DNA of 64,000 nt, from the NCBI RefSeq assembly GCF_020360975.1, contig NW_025408672.1, positions 2,666,001 to 2,730,000 of the forward strand. The letters run 5' to 3'. This stretch comes from Hirsutella rhossiliensis (taxonomy: Eukaryota; Ascomycota; Sordariomycetes; Hypocreales; Ophiocordycipitaceae). How positions within the stretch are numbered: position 1 is the first letter of the stretch; every line of letters begins with the position of its first letter. Position numbers and translations under genes: made by a program. The notes beneath the pieces were generated by a model that saw only the letters and a program-made list of their open reading frames with translations, was not told the DNA's origin and searched no databases. Shown piece by piece: positions 47,401 through 59,500 of this stretch.

Positions 47401-50400
47401 TAGGTTATATAGCTATATTAGTTAGTATATAGGTCTTATTAGTCGATTTTATTATATCCGCTAGTTTAGTTACTATTTTCGTTTATATCGCTAAAGCCTA
47501 TAATAATTTACTTAAATAATTATCCTTTTTATCTTATTTAGTAGCTAAATTATTATAAAATTTTACTTTCTCTTAAATCTATTAGTCTTAGAAACTTATA
47601 TCTTTATCTTAACGTAGCTAGCTAGTTTTCTAGTTAATTAGTAGGTTGCTTTCTTATAGCTATAGAAGCCTTAATATAAGGTTATATTCTTTAATATCTA
47701 TAATATTAAAGTTAACTTATTTATTATAGCCCTAAATATTAATATTAAGGTAATTAATCTCTATATTAATAATTCTATTATTATAGCTAAAGGCCTCTCC
47801 TTCGATATTCGTAAGTTTATATAGATCTATCTTATATCTCTATATAAGTTAGTAACGATTAATAACTTTAAGTAAAATATAATTACCTATTGCGCTATAG
47901 TCTAAAAGTATATATATATAATATCCTATAATTTAAATATCTAATACTATTTAGTTATTATAGCTTACTATTACTATATATAGGGTCCTTAGATCTTATT
48001 ATATTATACTAGTCTATAGCCCTTTTATAAATAGTATACCTTATTTTTTACTTAGTCCTTATTTATTTTATTTAGGTATTCTTCTTTAATTTATTATTAA
48101 TATTATTTCTTTATATTTTCGTTATATAGTATTATATTAAGGCTTAAGAGACTAATTTCTTATAGCTAATTAAAGATTTTTTATTTCTTAACGCTATATC
48201 GTTTATATTATACTACTTTATAGTTAATTACGTACTATACTTTATAATTTTATTTGTTTTTATACTAAAGGTTAAGTTTTTATTTAGCGTTTTTTTATTT
48301 TTCGCGTAGTATTTTTATATTAATTCTTCCTTAGTCGAATACGGCCTATAGCCTTTATATATATTACTAATAATCTTTTAGTATACCGTTATATCGTTTA
48401 TACTATACTTATACCTTTTTATATTTATAAATTCTATAGTTTAGGTATATATATTTATTATAATCTTCTTTATTATATTTAATTTATTATATAAGTCTTT
48501 AAAAGATTAATAGTTTAGATACTTTAAAGTAAGTAATATTATACTATTCCTTTATTTTAGTATATTTATAGATTTTATATATCTCTAAAAGATATCTTAT
48601 TAATAAACTATAATTATCGCGGTATTTAAGTAGTATACTATAATTAGGTTCTAATAATATAACTTAGTCGTTTAAGTAGCGTTAATCGATTTTCTAGTAG
48701 TTTAGTTCTATACTTAGGTAGGGTTTTAAAAGTACTTATCCTTTAAACCTAACTAAGAAGGCGTTATATTATACCTTTATCTAAAAGTATATTATATAGT
48801 TTAGGTAAATATATAATATCTATAAAATATACTTATAGTACTTATAAGTAAGTAGTATTTATAGATTATCTTTAAATTCTCTTTATAGTTACTATTCTTA
48901 TTATAGAGCTATAAAGGTATCGACTATAGCGATAGCTATAGCGTAGTCTCTTTTATATAGTACTAGTTAATATTGAATTAGTATAGCTTATTAGTTTTCT
49001 ATAAGAATTTAAGGTATTTATTAAGTTTTAATTTTAAGTATTTCTTTAAATTCTTTAAAGTATAAAGTATATTCTCTAATTATAGTATTTTCCCTTAATA
49101 GTAAGGGTAGTAGTATAAGTTTATTCTTATCTTTTATTTCTCTAGGTATTTCTTATTCTTTAAAGCTTATATCGTCGATATTTTATTATTCCTCCTTAAG
49201 TTATTACTTAAGTTTTATAAGTATAAAGGCTATATCTATATCTTTTTTATTATATTATTTATAAACTACCCGTTATTATTATCGATTTTTATTTTATATA
49301 TCCTCTTAGAATTATTTACTATTCTTCTTAATCTAGTCTTAAGAGACTTCTTTAAGATAAGGGTATTTTAGTTCTATAAATTTAACTTATTTTTATATTT
49401 TAAGATCCCTTTATTATATTATTATAAGGGTCTTCTTTAAGGGTTTTAAGAACTATCTAATACTATTCTTATCGCTTAAGTTTTCTATATATTTATCGTT
49501 ATAATATATAGTCTAATTAAAGAGTTTATACTTTAGTTCCTATCTATTAATAGCGTTTAGGTATTTCTTACCTTCTAGGGCTAGTACTTAATAGGTTTTC
49601 TTCTCCTTATAAGGTTATCTATATTCTTTAAAGTAATATCTAAGTTTCCTATAGTTAAAATACTTTCCTTTACTTTTCTATATTATATTTAGATCTATCT
49701 TACCTAGGTTAGTTATATAGGTATAGGTAATAAGAGTTTCGCGCTTCTTTTTATAGTTAGCGTATTAGTTAAAGTTATTCCTATAAAAAAGGTTTTAGTT
49801 TCCTCTTCCTTATTTCTTTTCTTAGCGTTGCATATACTATCTATCGTCGATTTATACTACTATAGTAATATAGTTTAAGAGGTTATTAGGTCGATTTTCC
49901 TTATAGAGTTTATCTTTAACTTCTTTTTTAAGCTTATTATAAAATCGTAATATAAGAGGTTCGTCGTCTTAATTAAGCTTTAAGGTAACTTATTAGAACT
50001 TTATAATATAATCTAATACTAAGATCCTTTATCGAAGTTCTTAAAGTTTTTATTTAGCTTCTTATTCCTTATTAGTTATTTTAAATATCTTTATAATAGC
50101 TTCTTTAAATCCTTAAAAACTAGTAAAGACTTTATCTATCTTATTATCTTATCGCGCTAGTTAGTTATTAAAAAAGTCCCTTATAATAAGTCTAAACTAA
50201 GTAAGTATTATTTTAAATAAATAATTTCCTATATAAAGTACCTTTTTAACTAGGTCTAAGAGTTTAGTAAGGTAAAACTAATAGTAGGCCTTAAGTTAAG
50301 TAAGAAAGTCTTAAAGCGTGCTATAAGTACTATTAAATAGTCCTAGCTATTTTAGTTTAATTACTTCTTTAAGGTCCTTAACTTATCTATTACCTCCTTT

Positions 50401-50500
50401 ATTCTTAAGTAACTATACCTTATATTAAAGGGTAATAATCTTATATATTATATCCTAAGGCGATATAGTAGCTCTAGAGTTAGTTAATCTAGCTTACTAT
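44440..50500 (-). pseudogene. B gag-pol (degenerate)
   Basis: Minus-strand homologue of gag-pol of A and D, co-linear along its whole length. The RT active-site block at about 46655-46700 reads YLDN. RNase H lies near 46000-46300, integrase about 44600-45950 and chromodomain near 44450-44560, with gag to the right up to about 50500. More CpG sites are lost than in A. Confidence 0.78.
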
Positions 50501-50569
50501 ATAGGTATATTAATAGTTACGATATTACTTAGAGTAACGTAGTATTATACTAAATAAGAGCTTTTAACG

Positions 50570-51039
50570 TATAACGACTAGTATTATTCTTAAGGGATAA
50601 ACCTATTAAGGGGTTTATATTAATAGATATAATAGGGCATAGTTTAAGTAATAATAAGTATATTATATTAGTAATAAGTCGGAGGTTATAGACTATAGAC
50701 TATAACTAGGTAATTAGAATTAAAGATAGAATTATAATAAAGATCTATATTAAAAGCTAGAGAGCTATTTATTTAAAAGAGTAAAAGTAAGTAGCTATAT
50801 ATACTTATAGAGACTATCCTTAGATTACGGTCTTAGCCGTAATCCCTTTTATAGCTTACTATAGCTTACTCGTAAGCTATACTCCTAAGTAGTAATCTAT
50901 CTATATAAGGCTTACTTAGCTTACGTACGCTCTAGGTAAGCTAAGCCTAAGTAACTTTTTATCCTAACTATTATTCTAAGCCGCCTTATTATATAAACGT
51001 AGCCGGCTCTCTTATAGCCCGCTAACTATAGTCGTAATA
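50570..51039 (-). repeat. 5' LTR of B (470 bp)
   Basis: Starts tataacgactag and ends gtcgtaata. Target duplication ctaac follows (51040-51044). Confidence 0.88.
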
Positions 51040-51044
51040 CTAAC

Positions 51045-51719
51045 TAAGCGGGCTTTAGCCTTAGATTAAGTATACTTTTTTATAGGAGCGCGACCGCCTT
51101 ATACCGCTGCTTAGGTACCCTTATCTCTAGCGCCGCTATTCTTAAGTTCGTCGGTAAAAGAAGTCGGATCGCGGCCGTCTCCGTTATTACTATTATCGTT
51201 ATCTTAGCCCTCGTTTAGCTAAGTATTAAGATAGTCTTAGCCCTTATTTAGCTAGGCCTTATCGTTAATATTAGCCTACTTATTCTAAGGAGCGGCCTAG
51301 GTAATAATCTCTTATTAGCTAAAGCTACCTTATTAAGATAAAGTAGCTAGGTTATCGGTACTTACCTAAGAGCGCTTAAGTATAATCTCCTTACTAGTAT
51401 TAATATCGCTAATAAGGGTAATAAACTTATAAGTTTCTTAGCCTATAAAGGTAAGCTTATTAATAGCTAGAGTTAAGGTATTTAGCGGGGTAATAGGGGT
51501 ATAACCCTCGCTAATATTAGGTCCTAGACTAAAAGTTTCTTAGGACTAAGATTCCCTTATACCTTTCTTAGCTTTCTTTACTAAGAGGGAACTAGCGTTA
51601 TTATAAGACTTTTAAGCTAATCGCTTATACTTTAAGGGCGAACCCGCCGCTACCTACTCTTATATATAGCGTAAGAAATCGGCGTTATAGTTCTTTATCT
51701 TCTTTAGTATAAAAGGTAT
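51045..51719 (-). pseudogene. H1 antisense gene, 5' part
   Basis: N-terminal half of the 520-codon frame, starting at an ATA (51717-51719) that aligns with the start in H2. It encodes the Gln/Asn-rich stretch with a repeated LNKGQ-type motif. It continues at 35348 beyond element B. Confidence 0.62.
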
Positions 51720-52101
51720 TATTATTAATAAATTATTAATAAAAAGTAATATAAAAAGGTATAAGGGATTAATAAAAAAAAGGTATAAAACTCTATAGTA
51801 ATTATAAGTAGAAGAGTTAAAGAAGAAAAGAAAATAAAAGAAGTAAGAGATATATATATACGCTCTTTATATTATAGTTATACGGCCGATATATAGGCAA
51901 TACCGTAACGGTTACTTAGCGGTAACTATTAATATAATAACTATTAATATTATAGAGCGTAGACTAACGTATATTTATATAAGCGTATATACGCGATATA
52001 TAACTAAAACTACCTCTTTTCTTAACTAAATATATATAGTATAGCGAAAGTAATATATATTAAAGATATAGCTAAGATATCTATATAAGAGGGGAGATAA
52101 T
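51720..52101. other. H1 3' UTR between antisense gene and LTR
   Basis: AT-rich and without frames. Contains inverted stretches (ggttacttagcggtaac at about 51910) and ends in the polypurine tract aagaggggagataa. Confidence 0.5.
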
Positions 52102-52358
52102 TATAAGAGCGCTACTAAGAGGTATAAGCTAATAAAGTACTTAGGTATATAGTACTAATATATTAGTAAGGTATTAATAGGGAATTATACTTACCTTACT
52201 TATATATTATAGACCTCTCGCTACTTTAATTAAAGAGGAAAAATCTCTCTTCTTATAAGCTTTAGTCTTATAATAAGGAGAATATAATATATATAGCGTA
52301 GTACCTCTAGCTATCTTTACTACCTAACTAATTATACCGTAATATATATTCCTTTATA
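52102..52358 (+). repeat. 3' LTR of H1 (257 bp)
   Basis: Starts tataagagcgct and ends cctttata. Target duplication taata follows. Confidence 0.85.
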
Positions 52359-52799
52359 TAATACTACATCTATATAAAGAAATAATAAGGCGTTTTTATA
52401 AGTAAAGAGACGCTTAACCTTAAGTTAATATAAGCGTAGTAAAGTGCCTTTATATAAGGAAAATATATAAGCTTATCTATAGTAAAACTATAATAATTCG
52501 GGCGCGAGACCTAAATAATTAGCCGATTAAGCTAAAAAGAGAGCTAGTTATAAATAGTTACTCTTAAGAAAGACCGCTAAAGAAGCGGCTTACTATATAA
52601 AGGTTTATATAATAAAAGTTCTAGAACTATTACTAGAGTTACTAAAACGTACTTAGTTAGTTAATATAGCGATTAGTAAGCTAAAGGAGACTAAAGACTT
52701 CTTAAAAAGGAAGGGTTTTTAGTTAGTATACTTAAATAGACTATTATTATAAAAGGGTTATATTATAATACCTTTAAAGGTAGCCTTATAATAAGAGCT

Positions 52800-54090
52800 A
52801 ATATAGCTTTTTTATAACGATCTATTAATAAGATACTTTAGCTTTTAATATACTAGCGAACTACTAGTAAGGAACTTTTATTAAGATAGAATAATAAAAG
52901 ATATAAATAAATACGTTTAATTATACTTAGTATATTAAGGTATAGTATTTAAGAGGTATTGCCCCTATAATACTATATAATTATTACTATATTCTATATA
53001 ACTATAGGAAGAATTATTAATAGACTTTACTATAAGTCTACTTAAAGTATAGTATAATAGATAAAACGTTAATACGATCTTAGTAATTATAGACTAATAT
53101 ATTAAGTATTACCTCTTCTTTCCTATCTCTAAAATAATAATAGCCCTAGAGCTAGTAAAATTATTTTATTATTAAGTTAAATTAGTATATAAACCTTTAA
53201 AAGGCATTATCTTAGATAAAGGGTCCTTATTTATAAGTAAGTTTTAGTTAGATCTTTATTTTATCTTATAAGTAAAATATAAGCTATCGATAGTATTTTA
53301 CTTATAAACTAATAGGTAAATAGAATAAATAAACTAAGCTATATAGTACTACTTAAGATACTTTACTAACTTAGAATAAACTAACTAAGCGTTACTCCTA
53401 TATATTACTTAATTTATATATAATAATATAAAGAATATAATAACTAGGTTATTACTTAACGAAGCGTTAATAGGTTACTAACTAAACTTCTATATTAATA
53501 CTAAGGACGATATTATTTAAAGGGGGGTACCTAAAGTAAGAGTAAGAGTTACTAGGCTATAGGAGCTATAAAAGAGGCTTAAGGAATACTAAGGAAAGGC
53601 TATTAAATTATAAGTAAAATACTATAATTTAAGGTACTAACCGCTTATACTAAAAGTAAGAGACCTTATAGTATTATCGATAAAGAACTTATGCCTTAAA
53701 GATAAAAAAAGAAAACCCTTACCTAAGTATATTAAACCGTTTTAGGTCCTATAAGCTATTAGAAAGTAAGTATATTATTTTATACTCCCTAAGAAGTACT
53801 TACGCCTCTATAACGTTTTCTATATTAATCTCTTAAAGTAATAGAAGGAGCGTAAAGGCACCTATAAAGATAGCGAAACCCTATTAATACTAGACTTAAA
53901 GGACGATAAAGGCGAATAGGAAGTCTAAGAGATTAAAGACTAAAAGAGATCTAAAAGTAATACCTTTTCCCTTATTAAATAAAAAGGATAGCTAGCTAAG
54001 TATAACTAATAGGTCGATACTAAAGATATAGTAAATAGCTAAGACCTTATTAAAGAATATATTACTTGCTTAACTAAGAAAAAGAAGTAT
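52800..54090 (+). pseudogene. H2 integrase and chromodomain
   Basis: Second copy of the H integrase. DFTISLLKV lies at about 53020, IILDKGSLFISKF near 53205, and the NR-stop-IE-stop-IN block near 53310 keeps the third catalytic residue, Glu. The chromodomain at about 53890-54030 reads KRSKSNTFSLIK-stop-KG-stop-LAKYN, each stop at a Gln or Trp position of a KWKGWPAEYNQW-type motif. Confidence 0.75.
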
Positions 54091-54381
54091 AAGACTAAGT
54101 AAGGTAGGGAAACTTATTAGTATAAGGAGACGCTACTAAACCGGTAATAAATCCCTATTAAATCGCTACTAACTTATTAATATATTAGTATGCTTAAACG
54201 TCTTATAACTATATATAAAATAGTAAAATAAGAGAATAAGGGAAAACTATCTATATTACTTATTAAATATTATTAAGGAAAATAAAACTAAACTATAACT
54301 TTACTAAGGCCCTAATAATAAAGGAGAGAAGGATAGTTATAGCTAAATAAAAGAAAGATAAGACCTATCTATTACTTTTAA

Positions 54382-55941
54382 CTACCTTTTTTCTTCGCTA
54401 GCGTAGTAGGAATTAACTAAGGCGCCCCCTTTACTATACTAAATACCTTTAAAAATACTAAAACTACCTTATCCTCTACTCCTTCCTTATCCTTTATATT
54501 AAGACCTATCTTTATTAGTATAGTACTTACCTTAGCCTTAGTAAATAGTAAGGCGTATTACTATAAAGTATAGCCTATATCGCTATTAATAAAGTAAAGT
54601 TTTAACTAAGATTCCTAGGCCTAGTACTCTAAGCTTATATAGGCGATATTAAATAAAGGCGCGGGGTTAAGGTAAATAATAAGCTTATAGCGCTTATTAA
54701 TTAGTATATAGTAATTAGTACGCTTAACTTAGTATATTATTAAGCGGTCGCTAATAAAAAGGTTAGATAAAACTTATAATAGTAGACTTCTATATACCTA
54801 TAGTCTTAAAGGACTTATAATAGGCTATCTTAGCGGCGTTAAAAGCCTCGGCTAAATACTATACTATAATAGTAAGATAGCGCTAAGTAGCCTCTTTAAA
54901 AATAAGCACGCTTATATTTAAGCTATTGTCCTTAGTATCCTTATTATTAGTCTTTAGCTTATTAAGCTTATATAAGTACTTAACGATAGCGACTATATTA
55001 GCTTAGTTATTAAATATAAGAGTAGCGGCCTTAAAAAAGATTAGCTTATTAATTATAATATTTAAAGTTAAGGGGAAACTTACTTAGTTATAGGTTATAG
55101 TATATTTATAATACTACTTATAGCGCGTTAAAGAAACCCCTAAGAAAATATAGCTAATCGAGAGTACCTTAATAAGCTTAAGCTTAGTTATATTATACTC
55201 CTTAACGACCGTCCTAAAATAATATATATACTAGAGCTTATAAGGGATAACCCTATAAGCCTTAACTAAGTAGGCTTTAGCCTTAGATTAAGTATGCTTC
55301 TTTATAAGAGCGCGACCGCTTTATACTACCGCCTAGGTACCCTTATCTCTAGCGCCGCTATTCTTAGGTTTATCGGTAAAAGGAGTTAGATCGCGGCCGT
55401 CTTTATTATTACTATTACTATTATCTTAGCCCTTATTTAGCTAAGTATTAAGATAGTCTTAGCCCTTATTTAGCTAAGCCTTATCGTTAATATCGGCCTA
55501 CTTATTTTAAGGAGCAGCTTAAGTAATAATCTCTTATTAGTTAGAGCCGCCTTATTAAGATAAAGTAGCTAGGTTATTAATACTTACTTAAGAGCGCTTA
55601 AGTATAATCTCCTTACTAATATTAATATCGCTAATAAGGGTAATAGACTTATAAGTTTCCTAGCTTATAAAGGTAGGCTTATTAATAGCTAGAGTTAAGG
55701 TATTTAGTAAGGTAATAGGGGTATAACCCTTATTAATATTAGGTCTTAAACTAAAAGTCTTTTAAGACTAAGATTCCCTTATACCTTTTTTAGCTTTCTT
55801 TATTAAAAGGGAACTAGTATTACTATAAGACTTCTAAGCTAATCGCTTATACTTTAAGGGTAAACCTACTACTACTTACTCTTATATATAGTATAAGAAA
55901 TTAATATTATAGTTCTTTATCTTCTTTAGCGTAAAAGGTAT
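54382..55941 (-). pseudogene. H2 antisense gene: 520-codon frame of unknown function
   Basis: Opposite to pol, between chromodomain and 3' LTR. A single frame runs 1560 bp from an ATA (mutated ATG, 55939-55941; two more ATA codons lie directly upstream) to TAG at 54382-54384, broken only by TAA/TAG at likely Gln or Trp codons. N-terminal part: PFTLKKIKNYNINFLYYI, later IKKAKKGIRES. Middle: QLNKGQDYLNT-like repeats and an Asn/Ser/Asp-rich, RDLTPFTDKPKNSGARDKGT segment. C-terminal half: AKAYLVKAYRVIPYKL, YYFRTVVKEYNITKLKLIKV, IINKLIFFKAATLIF, LNNILS, probably helical. I do not recognise the family. The H1 copy has the same length. Confidence 0.68.
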
Positions 55942-56156
55942 TATTATTAATAAATTATCGATAAAAAGTAATATAAAAAGGTATAAGGGATTAATAAAAA
56001 AAAGTATAAAACTCTAGTAATTATAAGCGAAAAAGTTAAAGAAAAAAAGAAAATAAAAAAAGTAAGAGATATATATATATACTCTTTATATTATAGTTAC
56101 GCGGCTAATATATAAGCGATACTATAATAGTTACTTAGCGGTAACCGCTAGTATAA
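55942..56156. other. H2 3' UTR remnant
   Basis: Aligns with 51720-51940 of H1 and is cut by the LTR of G. I see no frame or other feature. Confidence 0.5.
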
Positions 56157-56344
56157 TATTATAAAGTAAGTAGAGGCGTATATATAGGTACTATTTATAG
56201 GATAATATTAATAAGTAATATAGAGCTCTCCTATATATAGCTAGCCTATATATATATATATAGGATCTAGCCCTTTATATATAACTATATAGCTTAGGCT
56301 ATAGCCTAAGCCTATAACCTATAATAGTTAAAGACTCTTATATA
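56157..56344 (-). repeat. 3' LTR of G (188 bp)
   Basis: Starts tattataaagtaagtagagg and ends gactcttatata. Same length as the F LTR at 21367-21554. Confidence 0.82.
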
Positions 56345-56641
56345 ATACCCTCTCTTAAGTATAGCGCAGCGTTGCTTTATTAATAGCTTTTATACTATAA
56401 GGCCTATACCGCTAGCTTTACCTTACCCTTTTCCGTTAATTATACTAGCCCTATTAGCCTTATTATCCCTATACCTATTAGCCTAAGTAGCTAGAACCGG
56501 GCTCTATACTTATTAGCCGGCTAGCCGTTTAAATAAGGGCGTAACTTATTATATACGCCCTTAGGTAGCTAGCGGCCGGCCTAGACCTACGTAAGCTTTA
56601 GGTTACCCGTCCCCTTAGCCTTAGGCAGCCTTCTCTACCTA

Positions 56642-56656
56642 AGGGTATATAAAGCG
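56642..56656 (+). promoter_or_regulatory. TATA box of the G antisense gene
   Basis: gggtatataaagcgg is followed by a pyrimidine-rich stretch (cccctctttcctctttccc), a common layout of fungal promoters and transcript starts. It lies ~140 bp before the probable start of the antisense frame. A promoter role is inference. Confidence 0.5.
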
Positions 56657-56784
56657 GTATCCCCTCTTTCCTCTTTCCCTTCCTTCTCCTCTTTCTTTAA
56701 CTATAGTAATAGTAGTTATAAGTAAGTTCCGCTTTACTTAAAGCATTAGTTTATTCTTAGCTATATAGGCCGCTTTATTAACGT

Positions 56785-57798
56785 ATACTTATAGTAATAG
56801 CTATAATAGTAATAATAGCCCTAATAATAATAACTTTAACTAGTAAGTTCTCCGCCCTATAGAGTAGGAGGCTATAATCCGTAATACTAACTTCCGTAAT
56901 AAATATATCTACCTCCCCCTCCCCTGCTTCCTCCTTCTTAGAGCGTACGGAGTTATTTATCGACGCCGTGCTAGGCACGGCTAACGATAGCTCCGCTGCT
57001 ACCGCTACTCTTACCCGCGCCCCCGCGACCGCGCCTACCGCCGCCGCCTCTACCTCTACTACGCTAGCCGCCCTTACGTCGCCCTTCTAGGTAATAACGC
57101 CGTCTACGCCACTAGCCGTAACGCCCGGCCCCTCTACCCCTACCTCCGCTACTACTACCCCTATAAGTCCGCTACCTAGCGAGCGTAGTAGCTATTTTCC
57201 GCTAACTTCTTAAAGTATAAACGCTAAGTATAGGCCGGAGCCGCCCGCGCGGCCTCCTATATACGGTGCGCGTTATAAGAGCTCCCCTACGCCGACTAAG
57301 TTAGGCGCCGCCGTAGTAGTAGTTATTACTAGTACGCGCGTGCCGGCCGCGCCTATAAAGCGGCGCCTCCTATCCTACTCGCTATAGCGTTGGCTTAAAA
57401 GGCCGGCGCGTATAGGTAGGCACGGGGGGCTACTAAGAAGCGCCTTACCGCCGCCGCCGCCGCCTACCGTAATCTCCGCGCCCTTAAGCGCTAGGGCCTT
57501 ATCCTTAAGTAAGTTCCTCTTATCTAGCTCTTTTACTTCCGCTATTAACTCTCTTAGTACTAAGGATACTACCTCCGTTGCCTTATTAGTAGTCCCCTTA
57601 GCTATGCCCGCCGCTGCCCCTACCGCTATTACTAGCCGGGCCCCCCCTACCCCCGGAGCCCCTAGAGCTACCGCTACTACCGACTAGCTCGCGGGCCTAG
57701 AGGGCCGCCTAAGCGCCTTAGAGAGCGCCGCCGCTATTAATAAGGTAGAGGAGGATAATAAGGATAAGGATAACGATAACGATAAGGATAAGGAGTAG
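56785..57798 (+). pseudogene. G antisense gene: Ser/Thr/Pro/Ala-rich protein with acidic Asp/Lys/Asn tail
   Basis: On the strand opposite G's pol, between chromodomain and 3' LTR. About 338 codons in frame 1, starting at one of several ATA codons (mutated ATG) near 56785-56797 and broken by few TAA/TAG. Low-complexity blocks: SVINISTSPSPASSFLERTE, TRAPATAPTAAASTSTT, LPPPPPPTVISAPLS, RAPPTPGAPRATATTD. A heptad-like segment LAGLEGRLSALESAAA precedes the tail KVEEDNKDKDNDNDKDKE. GC content is far above the surroundings because Ala, Pro and Thr codons offer few CpA sites. No known domain is recognised; a structural or nuclear role is only a guess. Confidence 0.62.
57754..57795 (+). repeat. Hexamer microsatellite (gataag/gataac)
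   Basis: A run of gatAAB-type hexamers (gataat, aaggat, aaggat, aacgat and so on) encoding alternating Asp-Lys/Asn at the C-terminus of the G antisense frame. Confidence 0.7.
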
Positions 57799-57959
57799 GT
57801 CTAGGTAGTTTAAGGGCTCTACTTTAAAATAAACGCTATTTTTATCTCTACTTATATAATTACGCTCGCGTTATTATAACTACTTACTCCGCTTTACCTA
57901 CTTTATAGTCCTAGCTTAAGCTACTATCGGTAGTCCGTTAGTTTATTATTCTTATCTAT

Positions 57960-59500
57960 TATTTTAAATAAGGCTTTAAACTTATCGAGGGCTATAGTTC
58001 CTATAAACTTATATATAGGTTCCTATATAAGGTCGAGATACCCGCGCTACTTAACGAGGACCTCTTAGCGTTTCCCCCTACTAACCTTTTTCTAGCGCGC
58101 GGCCTATATCTCTTTAACCTTAAACTTATCCTCTCCCTCTACCTTAATTATAAGCGATTAAGCGTCTACTATTTCTTATCTAGGTAGTAGGTTAAAGGAG
58201 GCTCTATAAAGGAGGTCTATATTAATCTTATTATAGACCCCTATTAGGAGACTATTAAGCTTTATAACCTATAGGCTAATAACCCTTTATACTATAAACT
58301 TCGCGTATAGCTAGTTAAGCTTCTTCTTTAGTTATACTAACTTATAGTTATAGAGGTCTAGCTATACCTTATCTCTTACCGCGAACTTATTTACTAGGGC
58401 CCTAGTCTTATTAGCGTACCGCTCTTAATCTTACGCCGCGGCGGCTATCGCGGATTAGTAATAATCTATAGTCTCTTATAGCTTTCGTATAAATATAAAG
58501 GCATAGCCCTCTAGTAACGAATTACTATACTACTCCGCTACTATATCTATAGTAAAAGGAACTAATAAAGGTAGTTTAAAGCTATATATTATAAAAAAAG
58601 GGGCTATCTTAATAAAGGTATATAGTTTACTATTTAATATAAGTTAGGCCGCGGGGAGCTACTAGTCTTAGTTTACTTAATTATAGGCTATAATAGCCCG
58701 TAGGTAAGCCTATACCTCTTAGTTAACCTTCTTAGGCCCTTTATTAGTCTATAAGTAATATACTATACTAAGTAGCTATATAATTTAAAGTAGCTAGTAT
58801 AAGTACTACTAAAAGCGGCTAGTTTAATTTAATCCCCTATTACTTATAATAAAGGCTAGCTAGCTATATAAGTAAGCCTAGTACTATAAGAAGCGCTCTA
58901 TATAGGACTTTATATCTATAAATAGTATTAGCTCTAATACTATAGACTTACTAAGTCGGTCCTTAATTACCTATATATAGTAGTTACCGCCCTCTATAGG
59001 TAGGAGGTCCGTTATAAAGTCTATCTATATATATATATAAAACTAGTTAGGCACTAGAAGCTACTTAAGTAGCCCTTTAAGCTATACCCTTTAGATCTTT
59101 ATATAGCTATAAATATTATAGTTATAGAGGAAGCAACGAACGTAGTACTATAGGAGAGGCTAGTAAAAGTCCCTTATAAGGCCTACTACTATACCTTATT
59201 TACCTAGGTAACCTACGACGCTAAAGTTATAGATAAGTTAGACTAGCCTCCTTTAAAGCTTATTCTATTTATCTAGCTCTAGTAGTCCCTCCTTCTCCTT
59301 AGCTTCTATAGTATATAGTATACTTAGTACCTATAGTCTCCCTTATTAGTATAGATACCCTTATAGGTCGATATAGTAGTCGGCTACCTATACCTTTAGC
59401 TTTAGCTTTAGATTTAAGCGTTAAGCGCTAGACTTAATAGCGCGGCGCACGCCCTTATAGGTGCGGTCTAGAGCTACTATCTTATCCTATAAGCGTTAAA
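57960..59500 (-). pseudogene. G chromodomain and integrase
   Basis: The chromodomain, minus strand, about 57960-58125: AAR-stop-KKVSRGKR-stop-EVLVK-stop-RGYLDLI-stop-EPIYKFIGTIALDKF, each stop at a Trp or Gln position (EVLVKWRGY..TWEP). The integrase C-terminus and core lie to the right and align with F 10430-11098 and 16844-17500. The copia target site is intact at about 58764. Stops are TAA and TAG. Confidence 0.75.

Larger units (their letters stand above)
35349..51039 (-). mobile_element. Chromovirus B (minus strand), interrupted by A
   Basis: Two LTRs of 470 bp each: one at 50570-51039 and one split by A (35349-35529 plus 43389-43677). Flanked by ctaac at 35344-35348 and 51040-51044. 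Family A relative in the coding part: RT active-site block at about 46655-46700 (YLDN), chromodomain near 44430-44560, polypurine tract complement atctcccctccttt at 43681-43694. Its LTR U3 and its antisense gene differ from those of A. Confidence 0.88.
28853..52358 (+). mobile_element. Family-H chromovirus H1, interrupted by B (with A)
   Basis: LTRs at 28853-29109 and 52102-52358, both 257 bp, flanked by taata (28848-28852 and 52359-52363). The internal order is gag, protease, RT, RNase H, integrase, chromodomain, antisense gene, polypurine tract (aagaggggagataa at 52087-52100). Element B is inserted within the antisense gene with duplication ctaac. Subtracting B and one duplication leaves about 7.8 kb, a normal size. 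Confidence 0.88.
28556..56156 (+). mobile_element. Family-H chromovirus H2, split by H1 and truncated at both ends
   Basis: Remaining parts are 28556-28852 (RNase H end, matching H1 32160-32450) and 52359-56156 (linker, integrase, chromodomain, antisense gene, 3' UTR). The two parts join at taata, the target duplication of H1. H2 ends at about 56156, where the LTR of G begins inside the H2 3' UTR. Confidence 0.8.

Noticed and set aside
56778..56978. 66-codon minus-strand open frame with Ile-rich end
   Set aside because: Shadow of the plus-strand antisense gene of G.
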